Positions 26,721-36,309 are shown, counted from the stretch's first letter. The stretch is 64,000 nt of DNA from Candidatus Gastranaerophilales bacterium (GCA_910587815.1 CAJUNK010000002.1:158297-222296); one strand, 5' to 3'. Translations and numbers: made by a program. The notes: generated by a model from the sequence alone, not told the origin.

Positions 26721-28757
26721 ATGAAATTTATAGCATATATATTAATATTCGCAGCATTATTTATAAATTCACTTGAAAGCCTTGGCGCACAAGAAAAAGA
26801 GGTCATAAGAGTGGGGTTATCTAATTCTAATTTTTCAACATTTGAATACAGCAATGCTGCCATCATTACAAGCGCACAAAGTACAATACACGTTATGGAC
26901 AGTGGGGCGCAAATTAAGGATATACCTGCAAATACAGAAATTAACGCGACGTATAAAAATAATGAATTTTTCATTACAATAAATAATAAAGAATTGGTAA
27001 AAAACGCTAAAGGACCTATCGTTATTGTATCTAACGGAAAATTAGGAATAAAAAACCTAAATAGAAAAGGAAACCCCGCATATTATAGAGGAATGATTGA
27101 ATTAAAGGCTGCATACCCTGAAAACCGCGGCAAATTCAATATAATAAACGTTTTAGATGCACAAAGCTATCTAAAAGGAGTGGTACCAAATGAAATGCCC
27201 GTTTCGTTTGGCTTAAATGCACTAAAAGCGCAGGCAGTAGCTGCAAGAAACTATGCGAACCGTCCGCAAAATGTTTATAAAAATTACGATATTTGTGATT
27301 CAACAGCTTGCCAGGTATATTATGGCGCAAATAGCGAAAACCCTCTTTCTGACAAAGCAGTAGAAGAAACGCAGGGAATTTTTGCACTGTACAATAAAGA
27401 ACCAATCCTGGCTTTATATTCGTCCACTGGCGGAGGCATAACAGAAGACTATGAGCAGGTTTACGGTACAGGGAATATTTTTGGCAATTCAAAACCATAC
27501 TTAAAATCCGTAAAAGATAATAATAGCTTGAAAATTCCAAAAACAGAAGAAGAATTGAAAGAATTTTATTCAAATAATATTCCATCTTTTGATATAAAAT
27601 CTCCAAAACATAGATGGAAAGTGACATTTGACCGTTTTGAACTTGAAGAAACACTATCAAAAACTTTATATGAACAATCCTTAAAAGGCCTTGTTTATCC
27701 TGCATTTGGGGTAAATGATAGGGTTTTTGGAATTGAAGATATAAGAGCTTCAAAAAGAGGAGAATCAGGAAAAGCCCTTGAGGTGGAAATCCGTGCTGCA
27801 AGCGGTGTTTGGTATGTTAGAAAAGAGCTTGGCATAAGAAGGGTGTTTAAAAAGGGAAAATCAATTTTATGGTCAGGAAATTTTGTGGTTGAAAAAATTA
27901 ATCCAAAACCTGAAGAAAATATTGAAGATAATTCTAAAAATCCTGATAAAATTTTAACAGAAAAAGTATCAGAAAAAGAAGAATTCAAACAAACAAAAGA
28001 TACCAAAACCTCTGAAAATACATCATTAGACACCACAAAGGCAGAAGACAAGACTGTTTTAGAAAATAAAAAAGCTGAAAATAAAGATGGGGAGACGATT
28101 TTTTCGTTCTCAAAAAAAGAAAAAATAGAGCAAACCAAAGAACAAAACGCAAATGAGCCAAAAATTGAAGCGGCAAAAGAAAATGAAAAACATAAAAAAA
28201 TCTATAAAAATGCCCTTGGAATACCTTTACCAGAGGCTTTCACGTTTATTGGAGCTGGTTTTGGCCATGGTGTCGGGATGAGCCAATATGGTGCAGGATA
28301 TTTATCCGCACAGGGAGTAGATTACAGCGAAATTTTAAAACACTACTATTCCGGAATCACGCTTGGCACAATGCCTATAGCCGTATCTTATAATAACTAC
28401 AATCAAGATTACACTTTAAATATATACTTTGACGGAAAAAAAGGCCAAAATAAAGGCTTTTTTCCAGCTTCGATAAGTTCAAACCCGCTAAAAGAAGAGC
28501 TTACAGAATTATATAACGCATCAAATGCACCTGCAAAGTATGTTTTAAATATAAATAACGAGAAAAAACCCGCAGAGCTTGAATTTTATGTAAATGATTT
28601 TCATTTTACACCCGATATGAAAGGATTTTACGGCAAGATTTTAAAGATGGATATCACAAAATATTTAAAAAAAGGAAAAAACACAATTAGATTCACCCCC
28701 TTAAAGGCCGCAGATAAGGAAAAAACAGTAATCTTTTGGATTGAAATAGAGAAATAG
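26721..28757 (+). CDS. SpoIID/LytB-domain secreted protein, long form
   Basis: 678 residues with a signal peptide (about 1-23, ending LGA). The SpoIID/LytB domain is split. The first part has VPNEMPVSFGLNALKAQAVAARNYA near 154 and a CQVYYGA segment, and the second has FGHGVGMSQYGAGYLSAQG near 513. About 100 residues of Lys/Glu/Thr-rich, probably disordered sequence (395-495) are inserted between. The C-terminal 130 residues are a beta-rich extension. Likely an envelope peptidoglycan-processing protein. A TAAAAT box (26709-26714) lies 6 nt before the ATG. murJ follows by 1 bp, so an operon for cell-wall work is likely. Confidence 0.88.
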   Translation: MKFIAYILIFAALFINSLESLGAQEKEVIRVGLSNSNFSTFEYSNAAIITSAQSTIHVMDSGAQIKDIPANTEINATYKNNEFFITINNKELVKNAKGPIVIVSNGKLGIKNLNRKGNPAYYRGMIELKAAYPENRGKFNIINVLDAQSYLKGVVPNEMPVSFGLNALKAQAVAARNYANRPQNVYKNYDICDSTACQVYYGANSENPLSDKAVEETQGIFALYNKEPILALYSSTGGGITEDYEQVYGTGNIFGNSKPYLKSVKDNNSLKIPKTEEELKEFYSNNIPSFDIKSPKHRWKVTFDRFELEETLSKTLYEQSLKGLVYPAFGVNDRVFGIEDIRASKRGESGKALEVEIRAASGVWYVRKELGIRRVFKKGKSILWSGNFVVEKINPKPEENIEDNSKNPDKILTEKVSEKEEFKQTKDTKTSENTSLDTTKAEDKTVLENKKAENKDGETIFSFSKKEKIEQTKEQNANEPKIEAAKENEKHKKIYKNALGIPLPEAFTFIGAGFGHGVGMSQYGAGYLSAQGVDYSEILKHYYSGITLGTMPIAVSYNNYNQDYTLNIYFDGKKGQNKGFFPASISSNPLKEELTELYNASNAPAKYVLNINNEKKPAELEFYVNDFHFTPDMKGFYGKILKMDITKYLKKGKNTIRFTPLKAADKEKTVIFWIEIEK

Positions 28758-28758
28758 T

Positions 28759-30417
28759 ATGGAAAAAGAGATTTCAAATTTGTCACAATACAATAATGAT
28801 AAAGATTTAGCGAATACTAAAAATACTGAAAAAAATGAAACAAAAAGTGAAGGTGCAGGCCTTTTTAAAGCAGCCTGGTGGATAGCCATAATCATTTTAC
28901 TGTCTAAGATTGCGGGTTTTTTGAGGGATATTGTTGTTGCGAATTATTATGGCGCAGGGGTTGTATCAGATGCGTATTTTTATGCCTATCAAATCCCAGC
29001 ACTTGCACTTGTAATTTTAGGAGGGGTTGGCGGACCTTTCCATAGTGCTACTGTAGCTGTTTTTTCAAAACTTATTTCAGATTTTAATACAAAACCAAAA
29101 AATGATGTAAAAAAACTTTTTAACACCTTTGAAACCTTCACTATGGGGCTATTTGCGGTAGTTTCACTTTTGTGTTTTTTCTTCCCTGAACAGATTATGA
29201 GCATAATTATAAATGATGGCTCAGCCGAATTAGTTGGCTTGGCTGCGTTTCATCTAAAAGTTATGTCGCCTGTGGTATTCATTGGAGCTGTAATGGGGCT
29301 TTATTACGGTATTTTAGTCACCTATAAAAGATTTTTATTACCAAATATATCCCCATCAATGCTATCTATAGGCATTATAGCAGTTTTACTCATCTCAAAA
29401 GGCGACACAAACGGGTTTTTCCTTGCGCTTGGCACCACAATCGGCGCTATATTGCAGCTTTTAATGCAAGCACCTGCCGTAATAAGGCTTGGATACTCGT
29501 TTAGACCAAGTTTTGATTTCTTTAAAAATAAAAATTTTAATGAAATTTTAGAATTGTTATTCCCGGCATTTTTAAGCTCAACCATAGGCCAATTGGGCGT
29601 TTATGTCGATATGTTTTTCTCATCCGGCCTAAAAGAAGGAAGTTGGACTGCTTATGGTTATGCAAACAGAATATTCCAATTCCCTGTAGGGATGCTGCTT
29701 ACAGCGATTCTAGTACCGCTATTCCCTCTGTTTTCAAGGCTTGTAGCCAAGGAAGATTTTGAAGGAGTACGCCATTACTTTGGGAAAGGCGTAGGAACAT
29801 TAATTTTTGCCGGAACTTATCTGATGACGCTGATTTTTGTTATTAGAACTGACGCAATCCGCCTGGCACTGCAAAGAGGGGCGTTTGATAATGATGCAAC
29901 CCTTGTGGTGTCTGAAATTTTGTTCTTTATCACATTATCAATTATTCCTTATGTCTTTAGAGATAGCGCCACCAGGCTGTTTTACTCGTTTAATGATTCT
30001 AAAACTCCTTTCCTAATTGCAATTGCCTGCATAATACTAAAATGTGTATTTAACCTGATATTGGTCAAACCCTTTGGTATTAATGGTATCGCGCTTTCTA
30101 CCACACTTGTGACCTTATTTAACGCCACAACTTTAGGCATTTTACTTAGAAGAAAAATCAAAATCGGCTATACAAATCTGCTTAAAAATGTAGCCAAAAT
30201 TCTTGTCTGCGGCGGATTTACATTTATAGGCGGATATTTTACAAGTAGAATTTTCAGCACATTTATTGAATGGAATTTTATCACAGGAATCGCAAAATTA
30301 ACGGTTGTATCAGCTGTAATGCTTATTATATACGGACTTTGCGCCTATTTAACAAAGGTTGAATATTTAAATGATTTAAAAGAGCGCATTAAAAACCGTG
30401 GAAAGGTGCATGGATAG
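28759..30417 (+). CDS. murJ: Lipid II flippase MurJ (MviN family)
   Basis: A 552-residue MOP-superfamily membrane protein that flips the peptidoglycan precursor lipid II. After a polar 35-residue N-terminus come some 14 spans with typical segments IAGFLRDIVVANYYGAGVVSDAYFYA, LVILGGVGGPFHSATVAVF and FRDSATRLFYSFNDSKTPFLIA. It begins 1 bp after the SpoIID-like gene and its stop shares one base with the GTG start of tsaC, so the three genes form one transcript. Confidence 0.95.
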   Translation: MEKEISNLSQYNNDKDLANTKNTEKNETKSEGAGLFKAAWWIAIIILLSKIAGFLRDIVVANYYGAGVVSDAYFYAYQIPALALVILGGVGGPFHSATVAVFSKLISDFNTKPKNDVKKLFNTFETFTMGLFAVVSLLCFFFPEQIMSIIINDGSAELVGLAAFHLKVMSPVVFIGAVMGLYYGILVTYKRFLLPNISPSMLSIGIIAVLLISKGDTNGFFLALGTTIGAILQLLMQAPAVIRLGYSFRPSFDFFKNKNFNEILELLFPAFLSSTIGQLGVYVDMFFSSGLKEGSWTAYGYANRIFQFPVGMLLTAILVPLFPLFSRLVAKEDFEGVRHYFGKGVGTLIFAGTYLMTLIFVIRTDAIRLALQRGAFDNDATLVVSEILFFITLSIIPYVFRDSATRLFYSFNDSKTPFLIAIACIILKCVFNLILVKPFGINGIALSTTLVTLFNATTLGILLRRKIKIGYTNLLKNVAKILVCGGFTFIGGYFTSRIFSTFIEWNFITGIAKLTVVSAVMLIIYGLCAYLTKVEYLNDLKERIKNRGKVHG

Positions 30418-30971
30418 TGCTTATAAAACTTAATAAAGGAGAAGTTTTAGGCTTTGAAACAGACACTGTTTGGGGTTTAGGGTGTCTGCCAAATGACAGC
30501 AAAGCTGTAGATAAAATTTATGAAATTAAGGGCAGAGACCGCACTAAACCTTTGATTTTAATGAGCAATAACCTTGAAAGCCTTATGTCATACGTATTAT
30601 ATGTGCCTGATTATGCTAAAACCCTTATAGATAAATATTTTCCTGGTGCCTTAACTTTAATTTTTGAAAAATCAAACCTCACACCAAATTTTATCACATC
30701 AGGAAAAAACACTGTGGGCATAAGGGTTCCAGCCCACCAGGGATTTCAAGAATTATGCGCAAAAATTGATGGAAACGTGCTTGCAACAACATCTTTAAAC
30801 CTTTCAAACGAACAGCCTGCAAAAAATTATGATGAAGCTTGTGAAAAATTTGGCAGCAAAGTTACCGTTATAAAACCTGAAAACCAAATAAATACAGGGG
30901 TTTCATCTACTGTGATATTGTGCACAGGTGATGAACCTATGATTCTAAGACAAGGCAGCATAAGGATTTAG
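30417..30971 (+). CDS. tsaC: L-threonylcarbamoyladenylate synthase (YrdC/Sua5 family)
   Basis: 184 residues. The enzyme makes threonylcarbamoyl-AMP from threonine, bicarbonate and ATP, the first step toward t6A at position 37 of ANN-decoding tRNAs. Motifs: GEVLGFETDTVWGLGCLP near residue 8, IYEIKGRDRTKPLIL near 38 and the ATTSLNLSNEQPA segment near 124. Start is GTG overlapping the murJ stop codon. Short TsaC form without the Sua5 extension. Confidence 0.95.
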   Translation: MLIKLNKGEVLGFETDTVWGLGCLPNDSKAVDKIYEIKGRDRTKPLILMSNNLESLMSYVLYVPDYAKTLIDKYFPGALTLIFEKSNLTPNFITSGKNTVGIRVPAHQGFQELCAKIDGNVLATTSLNLSNEQPAKNYDEACEKFGSKVTVIKPENQINTGVSSTVILCTGDEPMILRQGSIRI

Positions 30972-30977
30972 AATTCT

Positions 30978-31132
30978 AAATCAAAACTTTTTGTTTTGAT
31001 TTTTTCACTCTGGCTTACGCACTTGCTCCTGTGGGTGTTTCGCGCAGACAGCGCTCACATCCTACGTCGCCCATCAATAGTTTCAAAATCAAAACTTTTT
31101 GTTTTGATTTTTTCACTCTGGCTTACGCACTT
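30978..31132. repeat. Direct repeat pair with terminator hairpins between tsaC and eno
   Basis: A unit of about 47 bp occurs twice, 108 bp apart (30978-31024 and 31085-31132): hairpin AAATCAAAAC/GTTTTGATTT with a T-rich run, then CACTCTGGCTTACGCACTT. Between them is the CCTGTGGGTGTTTCGCG / CACATCCTACGTCGCCCATC module shared with 58580-58630. The hairpins can terminate tsaC and, reversed, eno. The second copy runs to the very end of the enolase gene. Confidence 0.75.
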
Positions 31133-32484
31133 CATCCGCAGCAATGTCCGTTATTGCAAGCACAACCGCCATTGCAAATTTTTGTAATTTTTTGGCCCTT
31201 AAATGCACGCAAACCGAGATATCTAGCTGAAAACCCAAGATTTTCCTCTATTCGAATTAATTGATTGTATTTTGCCACACGCTCAGAACGGCTCATAGAG
31301 CCGGTTTTAATCATGCCGGCATTTATACCAACCGCTAAATCTGCAATAAATGTATCTTCCGTTTCTCCAGAACGATGCGAAATTATGGTAGTATAACCAG
31401 CTTCTTTTGCTGTGTTTACAGCATCTAGAGTTTCAGACAATGTGCCTATTTGATTTGGCTTAATTAAAATAGAATTAGCCATACCCTTCTGTATACCTTC
31501 ATTTAACAAGCATACATTTGTCACAAATAAATCATCCCCAACAAGCTGACACTTGTTTTGCATATTGGAAGCCTTGTTTGAAAGCCTGTCTGTCAAAAGC
31601 TTCCAGCCTTCATAATCATCCTGTGCCATACCATCTTCAATAGAAATTATGGGGTACTTTTTTACCCAATTTTCAAGATACTCTACCATTTTTTCACTAT
31701 TTAATACCTTATTTTCGCCCTTTAAATTATAGTTTTCTCCATCGTAAAATTCGCTTGATGCAACATCGAGACAGATTTTTACGCTATCTGTTGAATAACC
31801 AGCTTCTTTAATTGCATCCAAAATAATTTCAATTGCTTCTTCGTTTGATTTTAAATCAGGCGCAAAACCGCCTTCATCCCCAACTGATGTAGAATAGCCC
31901 TTGTTTTTTAAAACGTTTTTAAGATGATGAAAAACTTCCATACCAATTCTTACCGCCTCTTGAAAATTTACAGCCCCAACAGGTGCTATCATAAATTCTT
32001 GAAAATCTAAATTGTTATCGGCATGTGCGCCGCCATTTAAAATATTCATCATTGGAACAGGCAAGGTATTAGCGTTTATTCCGCCCAAATATTGATATAA
32101 AGGAATTTCAAGTGCATTTGAAGCTGCTTTTGCAACAGCTAAAGATACTGCAAGCAGAGCATTTGCGCCAAGTTTTGACTTGTTTTCAGTGCCATCTAAT
32201 TGTAGCAGCATATTGTCTATTTCACGCTGATTTTCAGCATTTTCACCTATTAATTCAGGAGCAATAATTGAATTTACATTATCTACAGCCTGCATCACCC
32301 CGCGGCCCATATACATTGATTTTTCATTATCGCGAAGCTCTAATGCTTCATTTTTACCAGTGGATGCTCCTGATGGCACACAAGCACGTCCAACAGCCCC
32401 GCAAGATAATCTAACATCTGCCTCAATTGTAGGATTACCCCTGGAATCAATGATTTGTCTTGCCTTAACATCCTCTATAAACAT
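31132..32484 (-). CDS. eno: Enolase with a Cys-rich C-terminal tail
   Basis: Glycolytic enolase (2-phosphoglycerate to phosphoenolpyruvate), 450 residues against the usual 415-435. Motifs: SRGNPTIEADVRL near 14, GASTGKNEALELRD near 40, the Mg-binding SIEDGMAQDDYEGWK near 283, LVGDDLFVTN and SHRSGETEDTFIADLAVG near 370. After the normal end (LGLRAFKGQKIT) there is a tail KICNGGCACNNGHCCG with six Cys and one His, which looks able to bind metal. The tail ends exactly where a dispersed repeat begins, so it may be a recent extension. Confidence 0.96.
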   Translation of the reverse strand: MFIEDVKARQIIDSRGNPTIEADVRLSCGAVGRACVPSGASTGKNEALELRDNEKSMYMGRGVMQAVDNVNSIIAPELIGENAENQREIDNMLLQLDGTENKSKLGANALLAVSLAVAKAASNALEIPLYQYLGGINANTLPVPMMNILNGGAHADNNLDFQEFMIAPVGAVNFQEAVRIGMEVFHHLKNVLKNKGYSTSVGDEGGFAPDLKSNEEAIEIILDAIKEAGYSTDSVKICLDVASSEFYDGENYNLKGENKVLNSEKMVEYLENWVKKYPIISIEDGMAQDDYEGWKLLTDRLSNKASNMQNKCQLVGDDLFVTNVCLLNEGIQKGMANSILIKPNQIGTLSETLDAVNTAKEAGYTTIISHRSGETEDTFIADLAVGINAGMIKTGSMSRSERVAKYNQLIRIEENLGFSARYLGLRAFKGQKITKICNGGCACNNGHCCG

Positions 32485-32681
32485 AATTTTATTACCTCTC
32501 TATTGTTACAAATTATTAACATTTATTAACTCAAAAACATTATCTGAACAATCAGTAAAACGACCAATTTTATTGATTAAGTTTTGTAAAAATTGCAATC
32601 AAAATTTAGAAATAACGTTATAAAAATATTTTATGGGTTTTAAATATTCATTGAAGCATTTTAACAAAAAAGAGAGAATAT

Positions 32682-33326
32682 ATGAAAATTTCGCATCTAA
32701 ACAGCTTTAATTGTAAGCTTAGCAACAATTTTGTACCACATGCAAAATTTAACAACACATTTAATACGACATTCAAAAATACACAAATACAAGATACAGT
32801 GCAATTTACAGGCAAAAAAGCAGATACCGCAAAAGCCCGCTATGAAGCACTTGTAAGAGAAAATGCCAATAATTGTGATTATAAAGAAGCAACAATTCAC
32901 ACGCAGGATATTAAATTTTTGCTCGATTTAAACGATAAAGATTTTAAAAAAATAATAACAAAACCCGTTAAGTTTGAAGATATTGCAGGAAGAAATTCTA
33001 ATGCAACTATATTCTTCTACACAGATGCTCTTGCTACAGAAAAGCTTTTAAATAAATTAAATGACAGAAAGGCTGCATTTAATATCTTAAAAACACAAAA
33101 AGATTGGCGCGGCACAACAGCACTGCACACAGCAGCATACGCAAGTGACCCGCATAAAGCAGAATCAATATTGACCGCTGTAAATAAAGAAGGCAAAAAA
33201 ATACTTATGGATATTGAAGAAATTGATGATGATGCGTATTCTATAGCAATATTACAGCAGGATGACAAGACTTTGGAGCTTTTTAAACAATATTACAGTG
33301 AAATTCAAAAACGCAATTATAAATAA
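32682..33326 (+). CDS. F-x-G protein with ankyrin-like segment
   Basis: 214 residues, unknown role. The N-terminal 46 residues are Asn/Phe-rich and end with TVQFTGKKAD, the recurring F-x-G motif. Residues about 145-180 (WRGTTALHTAAYASDPHKAES) match the T-A-L-H-x-A-A core of an ankyrin repeat, with DAYSIAILQQDDKTLELFKQ as a possible second unit. Likely a soluble protein-interaction protein. A purine-rich AAGAGAGAA lies before the ATG. Confidence 0.65.
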   Translation: MKISHLNSFNCKLSNNFVPHAKFNNTFNTTFKNTQIQDTVQFTGKKADTAKARYEALVRENANNCDYKEATIHTQDIKFLLDLNDKDFKKIITKPVKFEDIAGRNSNATIFFYTDALATEKLLNKLNDRKAAFNILKTQKDWRGTTALHTAAYASDPHKAESILTAVNKEGKKILMDIEEIDDDAYSIAILQQDDKTLELFKQYYSEIQKRNYK

Positions 33327-33429
33327 TGTAAAGATATAAAGAACGATATAAAGATTGTATTAAAAAAACCGGTTTTTGTATTTTTTTCTTTTATAATTCA
33401 TTTTAAAAGAAGATGTTGAAGGAGAAAAA

Positions 33430-33753
33430 ATGCAAGCAGTACTAACAAAAGAAACTAAAAGCATAGATATAAACCTAAATCAAACTCTTGAAAGGTTATT
33501 TAGCGATATTGATACAGCAGACAATATGACAAAAAATGCTATTGAAAATGATATTGTGCGTTTTGGTGCTGATGCTGCAAATTTTCTTGTAGATAAAGTA
33601 AGAACAGCAAAAGGTTCGCAAAGAGGCGTTGCTGCTATGAGCCTTATTAGAATAGGTGAAGATTCAATTCAACCATTAAAAGAAAAGGCTATTCAAGATA
33701 GAGAATTTCAATGGATTGCAAATTATTTAATTAGAGAAATCTCAGGCAAATAA
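33430..33753 (+). CDS. Small HEAT-like repeat protein
   Basis: 107 residues, all helical. Paired helices such as AIENDIVRFGADAANFLVDKV and RGVAAMSLIRIGEDSIQPLKEKA resemble HEAT/PBS-lyase type repeats. AAGGAG precedes the ATG. Likely a small scaffold protein; partner unknown. The hairpin at 33827 follows, then the SLH gene. Confidence 0.6.
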   Translation: MQAVLTKETKSIDINLNQTLERLFSDIDTADNMTKNAIENDIVRFGADAANFLVDKVRTAKGSQRGVAAMSLIRIGEDSIQPLKEKAIQDREFQWIANYLIREISGK

Positions 33754-33826
33754 ATCGTTTTAAATAAAATAGTCTTTTTGTCTAATTAAATAAATAGTCA
33801 TTTTTGGCAATGAAGATAGATTTTTG

Positions 33827-33869
33827 AAGGTGCATAATTCATTAAGATAAATGAATTTATGCACCTTTT
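33827..33869 (+). terminator. Strong hairpin between HEAT-like and SLH genes
   Basis: A long stem (AAGGTGCATAA then TTCATT, paired with AATGAA and TTTATGCACCTT) with a 6-nt loop and a short T run. It can end the upstream transcript. Only 33 bp separate it from the SLH start and no good promoter lies in that gap, so it may also sit in the SLH mRNA leader as a stabiliser or attenuator. Confidence 0.65.
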
Positions 33870-33902
33870 ACATTGAATACATCTTTATTAAAAGGAGGAA
33901 AG

Positions 33903-35897
33903 ATGACTATTAAAAAATTCGTATTAACTGCAACTGCTGCTGTAACAGTATTTGCATTCACTGTACCGGTTAGCTTTGCTGCTTGTTCTACAGGCGCCGC
34001 TTGTCCTATAGAATCTGTAAAAGTAAACCCGAACACTGCAACATGCACAAAATGCAAATCTACTATGGACGCTTGCAAATGCAAAAAAAGAAGTTTGTTT
34101 AACTTTTTTCACAAAAAAAACAAATGCAACCCATGTGAAACAGGGGCTGCCGCACCATGTGATCCATGCAAAGTAAAAAAAGATGATTGTGGCTGCAAAA
34201 AAGACCCTTGCGCAAAACCTACCTGCGACAAGTGCTCTACAGGCATAGGTTCTAGCTGCATCAATCAAAGAACTCATTCAAATATGCAAATTTATGCATA
34301 CCCTGGTGCAATTTACTCTCCTGCAAACATTGCAGTAACAGGCGAAAGTGCTAATAATTCAGTGCTTTCAGACCAAACAATTGCTGAAATCCCTGTAGTT
34401 CCAGGCGTACGTCTTTCAGATGATTGCATAACAGGCGCTGCTGCACCTATTATTGACCAATCATTATTACCACCAAAAGAAGACTGCTGCCCAGGTGCAA
34501 ATGTACAATCTCCACATTCAATGCAAGCCATTTATAAAGAAATGGAAGAATGCAAAACTGATTGCGGATGCACAACAGGTGGTGCTAGCAACCTAGGATA
34601 CAATGGCGGCCAAAATTATCCTGACGTTCCAAACAGATATTGGGCATCTGATGATATCAACCGTTTAACAGACCAATGTGTTGTAGTGGGATATCCTGAT
34701 GAATTTTTCAAACCAAACAAAAATGTATCAAGAGCAGAAATGGCATCTATGGTAGTTAAAGGTTTCAACCTTGAAGATACACAAATGACAGATAAAGGAA
34801 ACTTTTCAGATGTTCCATACAGCCACTGGGCTCATGATTTAATTAACAAAGGCGTAAGCTCTGATATGCTTGCAGGAAAATCTTATGATAAATATTTCCC
34901 AAATAACTCTATTACAAGAGCAGAAGCTTTAACAATTATGTCTAAAGGTTTAAAATGCCCTATGGATAACTGCAAAGCTGAAGAAATCCTTGGTAAATAT
35001 AGAGATGGTGGCCAAGTACCTTCTTGGGCAAGAGAATGCGTAGCAAAAGCTATTGATGTTGGTGCTCTAAAAGATTCTAAAACTTCTGATTTAATCAGAC
35101 CTAATGAAAATGCAACAAGAGCAGAAATAGCTTCTATGCTTCAAAATACAAGAATCGCTGGCGGCTATGATACAAAATCAAATGAAATGACTGCAACAGG
35201 CCCTGCTAAAACAACTTTTGTTGAAAAAGAAACTCCTGTATGCATTCCTACCTTGCAGCTTGTTATGAAAGATCAGGTAAATGCTAAAAATGCTAACGTT
35301 GGTGAACAATTTGCTGCTGAAACTACCCATGAAATCACAATCAATGGTGTAACTTATCCTTGCGGCAGCCGTGTAAACGGTAAAATCACTGAAGTTATCA
35401 GACCATCAAAATGCAACCCTGGTGCTATCAAACTTTCTTTCACAGAAATCGTTGGATGTGATGGCTGCAAACAAATTCTTCCAAAGCAGGTTTTAACTGC
35501 AAAAGTTGAAAAATGCAAAGACGTTAACCCTGTTGTAAGACTTATCCAAATGCCATTCACTTTCGTAGGTTCTACTTTAGGTCTTGCAGGACGTACAGTG
35601 GGCGGTGCTGCGATTGGTTTAAGTAACGCTGTTGAAGGCTTATTCGACCAAGCTGGTACTGGTACCGGTGAAATTCTTTCAGGCCAATTCAAAGCTGGTG
35701 GAAGAAGCTATATCGATGGTATCAAAACTACCCTAAAAGCTCCTGTGGATATTGTTAGAACAGCAGCTGTAGGTACAGCAGGCTTATTTAACAACACTGT
35801 TGATGAAATTGCTTATGTTGTAGATGGTTCAGGCAACAGAATCACAAGGGTTAACCCTAAAGACAAAATGACTATCGCATTTGGTAACGATAGATAA
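33903..35897 (+). CDS. Cys-rich S-layer-homology envelope protein
   Basis: 664 residues starting MTIKKFVLTATAAV, preceded by AAAGGAGG. The signal peptide ends near VSFA (26). Residues 28-125 are packed with Cys in C-x-x-C groups (CTKCKSTMDACKCKK, CNPCETG, CDPCKVKKDDCGCKK). Three SLH domains follow at about 238-300, 300-365 and 370-425 (RYWASDDINRL, FFKPNKNVSRAEMASMV; SHWAHDLINKG, FPNNSITRAEALTIM). The C-terminal 220 residues contain a beta region and Gly/Ala-rich stretches. SLH domains of cyanobacterial envelope proteins bind peptidoglycan-linked polysaccharide. Codon use suggests strong expression; not proven. Confidence 0.88.
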   Translation: MTIKKFVLTATAAVTVFAFTVPVSFAACSTGAACPIESVKVNPNTATCTKCKSTMDACKCKKRSLFNFFHKKNKCNPCETGAAAPCDPCKVKKDDCGCKKDPCAKPTCDKCSTGIGSSCINQRTHSNMQIYAYPGAIYSPANIAVTGESANNSVLSDQTIAEIPVVPGVRLSDDCITGAAAPIIDQSLLPPKEDCCPGANVQSPHSMQAIYKEMEECKTDCGCTTGGASNLGYNGGQNYPDVPNRYWASDDINRLTDQCVVVGYPDEFFKPNKNVSRAEMASMVVKGFNLEDTQMTDKGNFSDVPYSHWAHDLINKGVSSDMLAGKSYDKYFPNNSITRAEALTIMSKGLKCPMDNCKAEEILGKYRDGGQVPSWARECVAKAIDVGALKDSKTSDLIRPNENATRAEIASMLQNTRIAGGYDTKSNEMTATGPAKTTFVEKETPVCIPTLQLVMKDQVNAKNANVGEQFAAETTHEITINGVTYPCGSRVNGKITEVIRPSKCNPGAIKLSFTEIVGCDGCKQILPKQVLTAKVEKCKDVNPVVRLIQMPFTFVGSTLGLAGRTVGGAAIGLSNAVEGLFDQAGTGTGEILSGQFKAGGRSYIDGIKTTLKAPVDIVRTAAVGTAGLFNNTVDEIAYVVDGSGNRITRVNPKDKMTIAFGNDR

Positions 35898-35917
35898 TTG
35901 ATGAGTGGAAATTAAAA

Positions 35918-35997
35918 AATCCTGATATATAAATTTTTCAGGATTCCATAATCAATAAAACAAAAAGCCCCAAAGTTCTTACTTTTCGGGGCTTTTT
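35918..35997. terminator. Double terminator between SLH gene and toxin gene
   Basis: Two hairpins. At 35918-35945 the arms are AATCCTGA and TCAGGATT. At 35962-35997 the arms AAAAAGCCCC and GGGGCTTTTT surround a 16-nt loop, and A and T runs on the two sides allow use from both the SLH gene and the converging toxin gene. Confidence 0.85.
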
Positions 35998-36009
35998 GGC
36001 ATATAATTT

Positions 36010-36300
36010 TTAAGGATGCTGAACAACCGTAATAATTGTAATGTCTTTTTTATCAGGGCCATAATGCCAAAAAACCCTGTATGCAGCAGATGTTTTATTT
36101 TCAACATAAGATTGAAAAACTTCCCTGTTATCTAAAGTTTTTAAAGATTGGTATTTGTGTGTGTGCAGCCCAGGGTGTCTTGGATTTTCTTTTAAATAGT
36201 CAAGGGTGGTTTTAATTTTTTTAAGCTTAGTTTTTAAGCCCTGTTTTTTCATCTTCGAAAGCTGTTTTAGCGTCTCTTCTGTAAATTTTAAATTAAACAT
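36010..36300 (-). CDS. RelE/ParE-type toxin
   Basis: 96 residues with the compact RelE fold pattern: FNLKFTEETLKQLSKMKKQG at the start, a Lys-rich helix pair, then AAYRVFWHYGPDKKDITIITV and QHP at the end. Family members cleave ribosome-bound mRNA or poison gyrase; which applies is not clear. GAGGAAAAA precedes its ATG. It follows the antitoxin gene by 9 bp on the same strand, the usual antitoxin-first order. Confidence 0.8.
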   Translation of the reverse strand: MFNLKFTEETLKQLSKMKKQGLKTKLKKIKTTLDYLKENPRHPGLHTHKYQSLKTLDNREVFQSYVENKTSAAYRVFWHYGPDKKDITIITVVQHP

Positions 36301-36309
36301 TTTTTCCTC

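Noticed and set aside
26699..26974. Hydrophobic 91-codon minus-strand ORF
   Set aside because: It is the reverse of the SpoIID-like signal peptide region and overlaps that gene's promoter; no ribosome binding site.
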